Source: Apricaphanius iberus
Lineage: Eukaryota > Chordata > Actinopteri > Cyprinodontiformes > Aphaniidae
Length of the DNA stretch: 64,000 nt
Direction of reading: 5' to 3'
Assembly (NCBI GenBank): GCA_028564705.1
Contig: JAPXFQ010001502.1
Location: forward strand, 391,001-455,000
A model generated the notes under the pieces. It did no database searches and was not told the origin of the DNA. It saw only the letters and a program-made list of their open reading frames with translations. Made by a program: the position numbers and the translations under genes. This document shows, piece after piece, positions 1 through 9,710 of this stretch. The first letter of the stretch is position 1. Each line of letters begins with the position of its first letter.

Positions 1-26
1 CCTTTTGTTTTGAGTGCTTTCTGCAG

Positions 27-556
27 TTATTTTAGCTCACAAAACAAAACAGAAGAATGAGTCTGTAGCTCAACAGCAGGATAGAGGGGTTCACTGAACA
101 CCAGACCTTTGAAGGTGTAGAGATAGGTGGGGCTGTCATGAGACATTTTGTAGAAAGATATGCAGCCAGCTTCCCAATCCAGATACACTCCAACACGAGA
201 GCAGCGCAAAGAGGACACAAAAAAACCATGGTTGTTGTGCCAAATGTAGCAACCATTCTCTGAGCAGTTCTCACACCAGGATTTCTCATTCATCCCCAAC
301 TTGCAGTCCTTTGGGTCTCCTTTTCTGCCAATGGTTTTGTATGTTAAGCCAATAGTGCAGGGCTCCACCACCTCCACCTCAAAGTAGCAACGTTCCGTTA
401 GGCCCTGTTCACACAGGACCTGCAAATAGCTATCAAACCTTTCTGTGTGATCAGGATAAGGTTGCTCGCTCTCTGCCCAGGTCACTTTTCTGTTCCCTTC
501 AGAGAGAAGCAGATTCTTGTGTGCAGTGTTGGAGTCCAGACTGAGTGTGCAGGCAT
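27..556 (-). CDS. NLR exon: PRY-SPRY (B30.2) domain, terminal exon
   Basis: The exon begins after a pyrimidine-rich tract and CAG at 557-558 and ends at the TAA at 27-29, giving about 176 codons. It reads ACTLSLDSNTAHKNLLLSEG, then LQVLCEQGLTERCYFEVEV, then VGVYLDWEAGCISFYK. These are the conserved PRY and SPRY blocks that close fish NLR and TRIM proteins and form a ligand-recognition surface. The domain looks intact, although the upstream exons are damaged. The frame upstream of the splice site belongs to the intron and is not coding. Confidence 0.88.
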
Positions 557-645
557 CTGGAAAAAAAACGAAAAACAACCTTCCTATCAAGTATGGCAGC
601 TATAAAGTGCTTAACAAAAGAGTTCATACCCCTTAAACTTCAGCC

Positions 646-701
646 ATGCGCTCCTTTATGTTGGTCTTCTTCTTAAAGAAGACCAACATAAAGGAGCGCA
701 T
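646..701. repeat. Perfect 26-bp inverted repeat (hairpin), 4-base loop
   Basis: The arms 646-671 and 676-701 are exact reverse complements around a CTTA loop, within the NLR intron between the last LRR exon and the SPRY exon. The sequence just upstream (606-640, with ...GTTCATACCCCTTAAACTT) resembles the end of a fish Tc1-like terminal repeat, so the hairpin may lie inside a decayed Tc1 copy. Confidence 0.85.
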
Positions 702-980
702 AGTATTGAAATCAAATGGATTTATATATTTTTGCAAATAAACATCTAAAAAACGGAATGCAAAATAGATTGTTTTTCCCCCACCTTTTATCTCACCATA
801 GATGGTCATTCCAACTAATAATGTTTTTTGCAACAAAACGAGAGTCAAAGCATCACTAAAAAGAATATTTTTCTGTGTGCTCTAAACTCTGTGCATCAAA
901 GTTTGGCAATGATGTTGTTTCCTTCATTTACTCACCAAAAAGTTAATAAGCACATACACAAAAAATAGATAATTACTTAC

Positions 981-1287
981 ACTTTTTAAATCCTGGTTTC
1001 ATCCGATGGTTTCCAGCATGGTCAAAGCTTTAAGAGAGATCAGAGTAGGAATCCAGTTTGTTAAAACTAAGTAGGTCTTTTGAATAAGTGGCATACACTG
1101 GAATCCAAAGATGTGGATTTGTAGTTACTTGGATTTTATGTGCTGACACTGGTCAGAAAGCAGCTTTATTCCTAATTCTCCTGGATCGTTGTAGCTCAGG
1201 TCCAGTTCAACCAGGTGGGAAGGGTTGGACTTCAGAGCTGTGGCCAGGTATTCACACCCTTTCTGAGTGACAAGGCAACCAGATAGC
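981..1287 (-). pseudogene. NLR exon: last LRR plus linker to SPRY, disrupted
   Basis: After the acceptor at 1288-1289 the frame reads LSGCLVTQKGCEYLATAL, then SNPSHLVELDLSYNDPGELG and IKLLSD, which is a good ribonuclease-inhibitor-type LRR. It then degenerates and meets a TAA at 1125-1127. The family linker motif resumes in another frame near 1000 (FDHAGNHRMKPGFKK) and ends at a GTAAGT donor at 975-980. The exon is about 100 bases longer than family knowledge predicts, so an insertion plus frameshift inside it is the simplest explanation. Confidence 0.7.
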
Positions 1288-1464
1288 CTGAAAAAGTCCA
1301 GAGGTTGAGGCAACTGTTAGACTCATCTCCACAGAATCTTCTTGCCGGTAATGTATAGAATAAATGTAGATATACAGAAATATTACATCTTAAATTTGTT
1401 TTACATTCATGTTTCAATACTAATACATTGGGGAAAAAGGTTTTATGTGGATGTGTAAAAGTAC

Positions 1465-1638
1465 CTCAATGTTTGAATTTTGCAGCATTGACTTGACAGT
1501 CCGTCACAGAGTATCTTCACACCTGAATCCATCAGATCATTATTGCTCAGGTCCAGATCTCGTAGTGGGGAAAATGGGAACTTCAAGCCAAAGACCAAGT
1601 GTTCAATCCACTCTGCAGTCACTTTACAGTCTCTTAAC
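1465..1638 (-). CDS. NLR exon: leucine-rich repeat (174 bp)
   Basis: The exon is flanked by AG at 1639-1640 and a GTACTT donor just below 1465. It is exactly 174 bases, the standard LRR exon length of fish NLRs. It reads LRDCKVTAEWIEHLVFGLK, then SPLRDLDLSNNDLMDSGVKI and LCDGL, with Leu and Asn at the expected LRR positions. It starts and ends in phase 2, so exons of this kind can be gained or lost without breaking the frame. Confidence 0.85.
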
Positions 1639-1789
1639 CTAGAAGGTATTTATAGAAGCATGACCTGATGTTGGTTATATACTGTTTAAACAGTCACACA
1701 GTTTGGTTTCCTTGGTTATACAGTCCACTTCGGACCAAGGCAGCGGACCAGACATAGGTAATGGTCACATGCCAAATCTGGGGTGAATG

Positions 1790-2016
1790 TACCTGTTCCA
1801 GACCGAGCCGACCCTTGTGAAAAAGGGACAATAGAGAATCTATGTGGCATTGTCAAGAGAAAATATATGAGACTGAGCAATGCAGAAGAGTTGAAGGCCA
1901 GTACTGAAGCATCCTGGTCTTTCAAAATACCTCAGCACAACCACAGGCTGATGGCATCCATGCCACGCCGCATTGAGGCAGTTATTGATGAAAATGGTGC
2001 CCAAACCAAGTACTGA
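1790..2016 (+). mobile_element. Tc1-like transposase C-terminal remnant
   Basis: The plus-strand frame reads IENLCGIVKRK and ends HRLMASMPRRIEAVIDENGA QTKY before a stop. This is the C-terminal end of Tc1/mariner (DD34E) transposases, including the degenerate PIENLWG segment. The rest of the transposase is missing. It lies in the intron between the NACHT and LRR exons of the NLR gene, opposite to that gene's strand. Confidence 0.75.
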
Positions 2017-2159
2017 GTACATATGCATGATTTTACTTTTCAAAGGTCCAACATTTCTCTAGTTAAAAACCAAACTTGTTTTGTTGATTTCATGTAATAT
2101 TTGATTTTCACAGATTTTGAAATTGGGTTATAAAAGACGTACGCCTTTATTATCAAATT

Positions 2160-2400
2160 ATGAACAAATAAAGACTTGAAGTATCTCACTTTGAATTTGA
2201 TTTCTCTTTTTCTGGTTGAAAATCAGCATTCAAAATGTGTCTTTAAAATACGCATAATTTGTTCAATTCATGGCGCATTTTAAATGGGATCAGAAAGCAA
2301 CTTTAAGGCTCCATTGACTTATTATATATCTTTTGGCTTAATTGGACCCATGTACAAAAAGTAGAAGGGCGTGACTTATATCCCCCATTGGGGGATGCTA
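2160..2400. mobile_element. MITE-like repeat fragment (shared with 45.7-45.85 kb)
   Basis: The words AAATGTGTCTTTAA, GTTCAAT, GGCGCATTT and GTAGAAGGGCGTGACTTA recur in the same order near 45,700-45,845. The two stretches are therefore copies of one dispersed family. Termini and target duplication are not resolved. Confidence 0.5.
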
Positions 2401-2640
2401 TCATGTTAATATGGAGTGAGAAATGTTTAGTCTGTTAAATCTATGCCACAAAGAATTTAGGCATCACTGAAAGGGGTCTAACCTGGCACTATCAAGGCGT
2501 ACCTCACAAGGGGATTAGTAAGTGTAGATGTCTTTTTTACCATCTATGTAAGAAAGCTTCAGCCGTCCCCTTTGAGCTGATCTAATTACATCTAAATAAT
2601 GTTACGTTTCTTGGAATGTAAATAAGAAACGGAAACTCAC

Positions 2641-4422
2641 ACAGCCTTTTTACTGCTCCTCACTGCTGGTATGAGCCTCCTTCTGCCTTCGTCTGTTGTG
2701 TTGTAACTTTTTAAATCCAGCTCCTCAAGTTCATTCTTAGACACCTGCAGAATGTAGGCCAGGGCCGAGCAGTGTAGGGGAGATAACTCTTTTTCTGAAC
2801 GATTGTCAAGTTTAAGATATTCTTCAACTTCGTGTTTGAGTTTTTGATCTCTCATCTCAACCATGGCCTGGAAGATGTTGATGCAGCTGTCAGGAGACAG
2901 GTTCCTTCTTCGGATAGATCTCAGATAAGTCAAGACTTTCCTGTCTGTATCATCATTTGGGTCCACAGGTGTCAACATTCCCTGAAGGACTCTTCGGTTG
3001 GGTTCAACCATGAGACCAAGAAGGAATCGCAAGAAAAAGTCTAAGTGACCATTCTTGTTCTGCAGGACTTTGTCAACAGTCATCTTTACAAGATCAACTA
3101 GAGCATGGTCTTTACCCTCCAAATTGAGGAATTTCCCAAGCTGTTCGGTTTTCTTGGTTACAAAACATTCGTAGACATATAGAGCTGCAAAGAACTCTTG
3201 AAGGGTCAGATGCACAAAGTAGAAGATATTTCTCCCGTAGAAAACTTTTTCTTCTGTAAACACTGTGTTGCAAAAACCAGAGTAAATAGAAGCTTCTTCA
3301 GTATCGATATTGCAGTCTTTCAGGTCCTCCTCATAAAATATGAGTCTATTTTCTAGAAGTTGGATAAATGCAAGCTTCCCGAGTTTCAGAAGAAATTCTT
3401 TGTGTGTCTGTAGAAGCTTCCCCTTGTGTGTCTCACTCTTTTTTTCATATTTTCTGCTTCTTCGTTTAGTTTGGACAAAAACAAAATGTGCCATTAGCTC
3501 TGTTAGAGTCTGGGGGATCTTTGTCTCCTCATTTCCACCAAAGATTTCCTGTAACAAGACCGCAGAAATCCAACAGAAGATTGGGATCTGGCACATTATG
3601 TCCAGATTCTGTGAGGACTGAATGTGTGAAGTTATTCTGTCAGCGAGATCCAAATCATCTCTAAATCTCCTCCTGAAATATTCCACCTTCTGAGCATCAG
3701 TGAACCCTCGGATCTCTGTCGCAATGTCGATGTACTCTGCAGGGATCTGATTGGCTGCTGCTGGACGGGAAGTTATCCAGATTTTTGCATCAGGAAGCAG
3801 GGTTCCTTTGATGAGGTTGACAACAAGATTACCTACTGATGTCACATCACCAGGAGAAGTCACTATAGTTGAGTTCTCAAAGTCCAGCTGGTGTCTAATT
3901 TCATCCAAACCATCAAGGATCACTATGATCTTTGCTTTGGTGTAATCTTGATAATCTTTGACAGCTCTGAGTGCTGGGTGAAAATCACTCAGCAGCTCAT
4001 GGAGACTTTTCTCTCTTTTAATCAGATTCAATTCTCTGAAAGCAAGACTGAAAACAAAATCAACCTCTTGGTTTGCTTCCTCTTCAGCCCAGTCAATGAT
4101 AAACTTCTGAACAGCAAAAGATTTTCCAATGCCAGCAACTCCGTTTGTCAAAACCTTTCTGTTGGGTTCATCTTGCTTAGGCAAAGGTTTAAAGATATTT
4201 TTGAGGTCTACAGAGGAATCAAATGACTGCTTTTCAAAACTGCCGTTCAGTAGTCTCAACTCATGTTCTTCAGAACGTTTTTCACTTTCTCCAGTAGTAA
4301 TGTACAATGTTGTGTAAATATTTTCAGAGAAATGTTTTGGTCACCATTACCTTCACCTGTGAATGAAAATTTCTTTTGCATTGCTTTTTGAATGGTCTTC
4401 TTTAATTTTAAAATGGTTTCTC
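2641..4422 (-). CDS. NLR exon: FISNA and NACHT NTPase (frameshifted)
   Basis: A single large exon runs from the acceptor at 4423-4424 to a GTGAGT donor just below 2641. The FISNA part (KLKKTIQKAMQKKFSFTGEG) is in one frame until 4310. The NACHT part runs open from 4307 to the exon end. Walker A is GVAGIGKS and Walker B is IIVILDGLDEIR; both are complete apart from Ser in place of the usual Thr. The winged-helix region (FVHLTLQEFFAALYVYE) is also conserved. The two frames are offset by the two bases at 4308-4309, exactly where the family motif LYIT follows FTQ, so a continuous protein is not encoded as sequenced. NACHT domains bind ATP and drive oligomerisation. Confidence 0.88.
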
Positions 4423-4601
4423 CTGTGAAAATGAAACACACATTATTAAAGTCACAGATCAGATGTAAAAGTCACTGGAATTAAAATTAATAGATAAACC
4501 TTTGTTCAAAAATGTGCGAAATTTTTACGAGATCCTTAGCACAATACAGTTAAGCAATTATCAATATTAACAAGTCATATATATTATTGAAAATGTTTTA
4601 C

Positions 4602-4678
4602 CATATGTTATTTTAGGGTTCTTTCCAAATTTTGGACAAAATTCCTCCGGTGTTGAAGGAGACTGGCACAGTACTTGA
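4602..4678 (-). CDS. NLR small linker exon
   Basis: This 77-base exon lies between TTTTAG (acceptor) and GTAAAA (donor). Only one frame is open: QVLCQSPSTPEEFCPKFGKN, then PKITYG. That frame is continuous with the next exon (G plus GA gives the Gly of GETILKLKK). It also joins the upstream exon when the longer donor there is used. No domain is recognised. Confidence 0.6.
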
Positions 4679-5365
4679 CTAAAACATGACCAATAAAAAA
4701 AATAAAACATTAGTATTCACTTTATGGTATATATCAGTCACAATTAGATGTGTACCGATAGATTTAGCTTACAAAATCATGTTTGTGTTGTTAGAGGACA
4801 CAAATGCAAATAGGAATGTTAAATAAAAGACATGGGGGAGAAAAAACTTACAGGTGCAGAAGAAATGAACACAAAGGACAAAAACTAGAAAGGAATAGAA
4901 ACGGGATTATATCAAGGAATTTCAGAAACCACCTGGCTTAAAAGTTTCTGGGATGGGGGATATGTTGCATAAGAACAAGGTATGAACAATTAGCAGGATG
5001 ATTGAAGGAAATAATCATATACCCAAAATAGTCCAAACACAAAGTAATAAACAAAAAAAACAAAGAGCCACAGATTCCAGCAGATGCATGGTATTAAATT
5101 TGCAATAATGATTCAGAGAAATGTTTCCACATATAAAAGAGTTTTAAAGGTTTGATGATCTCGAAGATACTGCTTTTGCCAAAATGGTGAAATAACCTAA
5201 CACGTTTTACACATCTAAAGGTTTAAAAGATCACACATGTTCAATAAATCTATTTTAATTCTCTTTTAAATCTCTTTTTATTCAGTTCAGGTGGCAAGCC
5301 TACGTAATTTGCTTTGAAATCCTGATTAAACTTCTATTAAGCGTAATATAAATGGTGGAATTTAC

Positions 5366-5460
5366 CTTACATGTCTTTCAAGAGAAAAATTAGGTGTCTC
5401 AAACTTGGATCTATCACTCTTCATGGACACATTGCTAGGAGCTGCAGATCTGCTTCTTAA
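5366..5460 (-). CDS. NLR N-terminal exon with the MKSDRS motif
   Basis: After a CACAG acceptor at 5461-5465 the frame reads LRSRSAAPSNVSMKSDRSKF, then ETPNFSLERHVS. The SMKSDRS motif is typical of the short N-terminal exons of fish NLRC3-like genes. Two overlapping donors are present: GTAAGG would give a 90-base, phase-0 exon, and GTAAAT would give a 95-base exon. Only the longer form stays in frame with the exon at 4602-4678. An identical copy lies at 10566-10660. Confidence 0.65.
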
Positions 5461-6800
5461 CTGTGAACTGCAAGCAGAAGTTTTTCGTTATTTTTTCATT
5501 GAAACATTTTTAATTATGTCCTGTAAGGAAATTGCTTCATCATCAATTATTAAACCTATAAAATATCTAGTAAAAAATATCTAGTTCAGGAGTAAAAAAT
5601 AATCAATGTTCTTTTTGTTCAATCCCTAAAATGTAGCACTGTATTATTTGTATACTAAAGTGAAGGAATTTATGGGACTGAAAAGTAAAGCTTTGGAGAA
5701 AGCAATAACTTTGACAGAAAAAAAATGTTCCTAATGCTTAAAATGCATGTAAACGTATGAATTGTGTTTTAAAATGTTTCCCTTGTTGATTTTCTGGACC
5801 AATAGTTCTACTTAGAAACTACTTAGCCTTATATCAATTTACAGAAATCCAAGAGTCACATATGAGAATAACTAAGTAATGTAGCAGTGAGACAATCAGC
5901 CCCAAGTGACCTCTTGACAAAACATTCCTAGCTAACACATATTTAGCTAGCTTAATTCATTTTTGTTCAAATCGAAACTCCCATCTTTGACATTTTGATT
6001 AATTAATGTGTTTTTAATGCTAATAACTTACAACCTTTTAATACAAAAAAAATTATTTAACAAGCTAAAATCTTACAGATTAAGAACAATTGTTTTTATA
6101 TGAGCATAGCCAACACGTAAAAAAAATGTAAATAACTGACATGTGTAGGCTGCCCATTTACCAGAATAGAAGTAGATGAAATAGAATTTCCTTTTATGCG
6201 ATTTGAGTACAGGTTATTACATCATAACAAAAATATTTAGTTTGTAGGAGAAATAAACAGAAAAGAGCTGTTTATGGATGCAAAGAGTTTCTTATTGTCA
6301 CGTTTGGTTTGTTTGAAGGAAGACCCAATGACAGAAAACTATGAAGTTGGAGGAGTTTTTAATAAGAAAGAGAAACAGCTTACAGAGAAATGCAGGACAA
6401 AAGACACAATGATTTAGAGATTTAGAGAGCTTAAATATACTAAGGAGTGGAAAATGGCACATGAACCTGAAGTACTAATCAAGGGCAATACGATGAAGGA
6501 CAGAGAGGAGGAGATCAGAAAGAGGATGGAGCTGACTTGGGAAAGAAAGTAGAATTATATGAAGGAAATGAACAGAACCGAGAAGAAAAACAAGCAACAG
6601 GTCTAAGCAAAGAATAATCCTAAATACATACAATTAATAAGGTAGAAATCCAACAGTGTAGTTACTAAGGATGATAAGATCTAAGTATACGAGAAATATA
6701 AAAGCACAAGAGAAATTCAAAGTTCAAACACCAATGTGAAAGAGAGGGAAAACAAACAAACAGAACAGCTATTGCTGAAAGGAAGTTAAAGCAAAGTGTT
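5461..6800. other. Non-coding, A/T-rich stretch upstream of the NLR exons
   Basis: No coding exon is recognised. The part up to about 5790 is one arm of a segmental duplication shared with 10.48-11.39 kb. The part from about 6300 to 6800 is purine-rich without a recognisable frame. Upstream NLR exons could be hidden here, but none is supported. Confidence 0.4.
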
Positions 6801-7495
6801 TAAGGATGTGGCAGGTCCAAACAAGTTTTGGAGACGTGGGGTTCTTGGCCGTTCGCTAGTTCACTAAATTACATACATGGTACCCTCACTTCTTGGTTTC
6901 AGTACTACTATAATCAATGTCTACCAGACAAGGTTTACTGTTAAATGCTTTTTTTTTTTTTATCTACCTTATTACTCTGGTTCTGTCCCAAATAAAATGT
7001 TCCTTTTAGATGTTTTCTTTGTTCTTTTTTTAGTTTATAAGCATAACTGCTTCTTAACAATGAAAACTAAAGCAAACTAGTCTACGTCTTCACATGAGTT
7101 AATAGTGTAGTTAATTCTAAATATGCTTTATTAATTAATTGAATGCATAGTGTTTGAAGAGACAGCAGGTCTGAAAAAGTTTTGGAGATGTGGGTTCTTG
7201 ACCGTTAGTCAGTTCCCTAAATTGCATACAATGGGCTCTCACTTCTTGGTTTCTGTAGCTACGTATGTAATCTAACCCTACCATATACAGTTTACAGTTA
7301 CATACTAAAAGTTTGTAAGATAGCTTAACACTTTGGTTCAGTCCTAAATCCAATTTTACTTTTCATTGTTTTCCCTGTTCCTCTAGTTTTCTTTAACAGA
7401 ACTGCTGTTTTATAAATAAAAACTAAACCAAACTTCTCTACATTTGCAAAAAACAGGTAGAAAATTCTAGTTAATTCTAAATGTTTAATTAATTG
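6801..7495. repeat. Tandem duplication of an about 345-bp unit
   Basis: Units 6801-7140 and about 7141-7495 share an ordered series of words: AGTTTTGGAGA, GTTCTTG, CTCACTTCTTGGTTTC, TAGTTAATTCTAAAT and AATTAATTG. Divergence is moderate, with small indels. No coding content is recognised. Confidence 0.7.
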
Positions 7496-7880
7496 TTGTT
7501 TAATTAATATCTGCTGTGTCACCAGCTAATTTTCTGTTCTCTCCAAGCTGCAGCTTTTTGGACATTTTAAATCAGCTGATTCTTCATATCTCGTTGGCAG
7601 TTTAATGACAAAAGTGTGAAAAAACATCATCAAAGCATTGTATATAAATTTTAGGCAAGGCTATTTTATTTGTATAGCACATTTTCAACAACAAGGTAAT
7701 TCATGGTGTTACATGATTTGGTGGTAGAGAAACAAAACATAAAACAGCAATTAACGAAAAGCATTAAAAAAAAAAATTATGCATACATCTAATTTTGTAA
7801 AAGTACATAAGAGCATAAAAGCATGAGAAGGGTGATTAAGGTTAAAAAAAACAAAAAAATTATGAAGAATCAAGCGTAAC

Positions 7881-9560
7881 AAAATGCTGCTGCAAGGGTT
7901 TTAATGAATAAAAGAAGAAGAGATCACATTTCCCTTGTTTTAGCTTCTCTTCACTGGCTCCCAGTAAAATCTAGAATAGAATTCAAAATCCTCCTGACAT
8001 ATAAAGCCCTTAATAATCTAGCTCCATCATACATAAGAGACCTGATTGTTCCATATGTTCCTAACAGAGACCTTCGCTCTAAGGCCACGTCCACACTAAG
8101 CCGGGTAATGCCTTAAACGTATAATTATTTAGTGTACACCCCCCTATCGTCCACACTAACCCGGCGTCGTTTAAAGTCTGTGGCCAGATAACTATTAGCC
8201 GGGTAAGAGAGCCGTGTAAATCTTAATTCAACGGCTAAACGAGCTAGTGTGGACAGCTTCCCCGGATAATGAAAGGAAGTGGCGTCAATGAATGCTGCGT
8301 CAATAACAATACGACACTACAGACAAAGACAACAGCGAAGAGTAATAAATCGATCTCGTCGTCTGTCCACACCAAAAACTCTCTCTTCTTCTGAGCAGCT
8401 ATTGTTCTCTTCGGTTAACGGGACAAGAAGATATGTACTGTGCTGTAGAGCTTCTTGTATATATTATGTAGGCGCTGGCGTCACGTAGATTATACGCGTG
8501 TTCCCTTCGTCTTTTCGCGCATGCCCAGTATTTGCACAGGTCTGTATGGGATTGCGCAATCATGGGAACTTAAACGGACCTTAAACGGGGCGTAAATGCT
8601 CGTGTTGAGTGGATAACATTAGGCGTCTAACTCCCCGTATAACCTTATCGGCTTAGTGTAGACGTAGCCTCAGACTTACTGGTAGTTCCAAAGATTTCTA
8701 AAAGTATAATGGGTGGCAGATCTTTCAGCTATCAGGCTCCCCTCCTATGGAACCAGCTCCCAGGGTTGGTTTGTGAAGCAGACAACTTCTCTATCTTTAA
8801 AACTAGGCTTAAAACCTTCCTCTTTGACAAAGCTTACAGTTACAGACAGGTTAATAGGTAGTTAGAGACAGGTTAGACAGGTAGCTAGGAAGAGACAGGT
8901 TAATGTTAGTAGTCAGGTAGAGCGTCAAAAGCTAGGAAGAGATAGGAAGAGGTAGAGTAGCTAGGTAGAGATAGGTTAATGTAAGCCAAGTAGAGAGTGT
9001 TGGTAGCTAGGTCTGCTAGTAGCTAGGAGACAGGTTAATGTTAGTAGCTATGCTGCTTTAGGCTAGGCTCTTGGAGGACATTATTAGAGTCTGTTCCTAC
9101 TTTCTCTCCTACTTCTCCCCAACTGCATGATGTGCTGTCAATTCAAGCGCTAACCTGTTTTCTCTTAGTCTCTTCCTACAGTGGGTGCTCCTGACCACCC
9201 TGCTTGACGACCCTGACTAAGATGGGATTCCAGTGGAGGAACGTTCTCCACGTCCTGCTACCAGCTTCTGCATCAGTTCTGTTGCTCTTTCGGTGTCTCT
9301 GCTGCCTTCTCCAAAGCGGCAAATGACCGCTTGTGCTGAGCCTGGTTCTGCTGGAGGTTTCTTCCTGTTAAAAGGGAGTTTTTCCTTTCCACTATCGCTT
9401 CACGCTTGCTCAGTGTGAGGGATTGCTGAGAAGTCACGATGCAATCTTCTGCAGTTCCCTAATTTCTACACTAAACATTGTGTTGTAATAACTCTTCTTG
9501 TAAAGTGCCTTGAGATGACATCTGTTGTGAAATGACGCTATATAAATAAACTGAATTGAA
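7881..9560 (+). mobile_element. 5'-truncated L2 LINE copy, interrupted by a MITE
   Basis: The frame RRDHISLVLASLHWLPVKSR, then FKILLTYKALNNLAPSYIRD, is nearly identical to the C-terminus of the longer L2 RT at 13.5-15.5 kb. It resumes after the MITE as GGRSFSYQAPLLWNQLPG. The shared 3' untranslated part follows, ending CTATATAAATAAACTGAATT. The 5' end is truncated to the last part of the RT ORF. Confidence 0.85.
8082..8670. mobile_element. 589-bp MITE with 22-bp terminal inverted repeats
   Basis: The left end AGGCCACGTCCACACTAAGC CG matches the reverse complement of the right end with two mismatches. The element splits the L2 RT frame between LRS and the following DL. It encodes no transposase; one 69-codon frame inside is unrecognised. 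The expected target duplication is unclear, so the superfamily (hAT- or Harbinger-like) is undecided. Confidence 0.8.
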
Positions 9561-9710
9561 CACACACAAAAATTATAGTAGATCTTTACTCAAAGGCAGC
9601 TCTAAACATATGTGTTTTAATCCTTGATTTAAAAGAGTTTAATGATACAGCAGCTTTGCAGTCGTCTGGAAGTTTGTTCCAGATTTGTGGAGCACAGAAA
9701 CTAGTTCTAA

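Larger units (their letters stand above)
27..5460 (-). pseudogene. Fish NLR (NLRC3-like, FISNA-NACHT-LRR-PRY/SPRY), probably inactivated
   Basis: The exons in coding order are 5366-5460, 4602-4678, 2641-4422, 1465-1638, 981-1287 and 27-556. Phases join cleanly at every junction; for example, a T left over from the LRR exon plus AT of the last exon makes the Tyr of KKYACTLSL. The domain order is the teleost-specific NLR plan: short N-terminal exons, FISNA, NACHT, leucine-rich repeats, B30.2. Proteins of this family are cytosolic pattern-recognition or regulatory receptors of innate immunity. Two lesions break the frame: two extra bases at 4308-4309 between FISNA and NACHT, and an in-frame stop at 1125-1127 with scrambled sequence after it in the last LRR exon. 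The first coding exon and start codon are not identified. I infer a pseudogene or a young decaying copy; an assembly error at both sites is the alternative. Confidence 0.75.

Noticed and set aside
557..590. N-terminal extension of the SPRY frame (MIGRLFFVFF...)
   Set aside because: It is the polypyrimidine tract and acceptor of the intron translated; the exon starts at 556.
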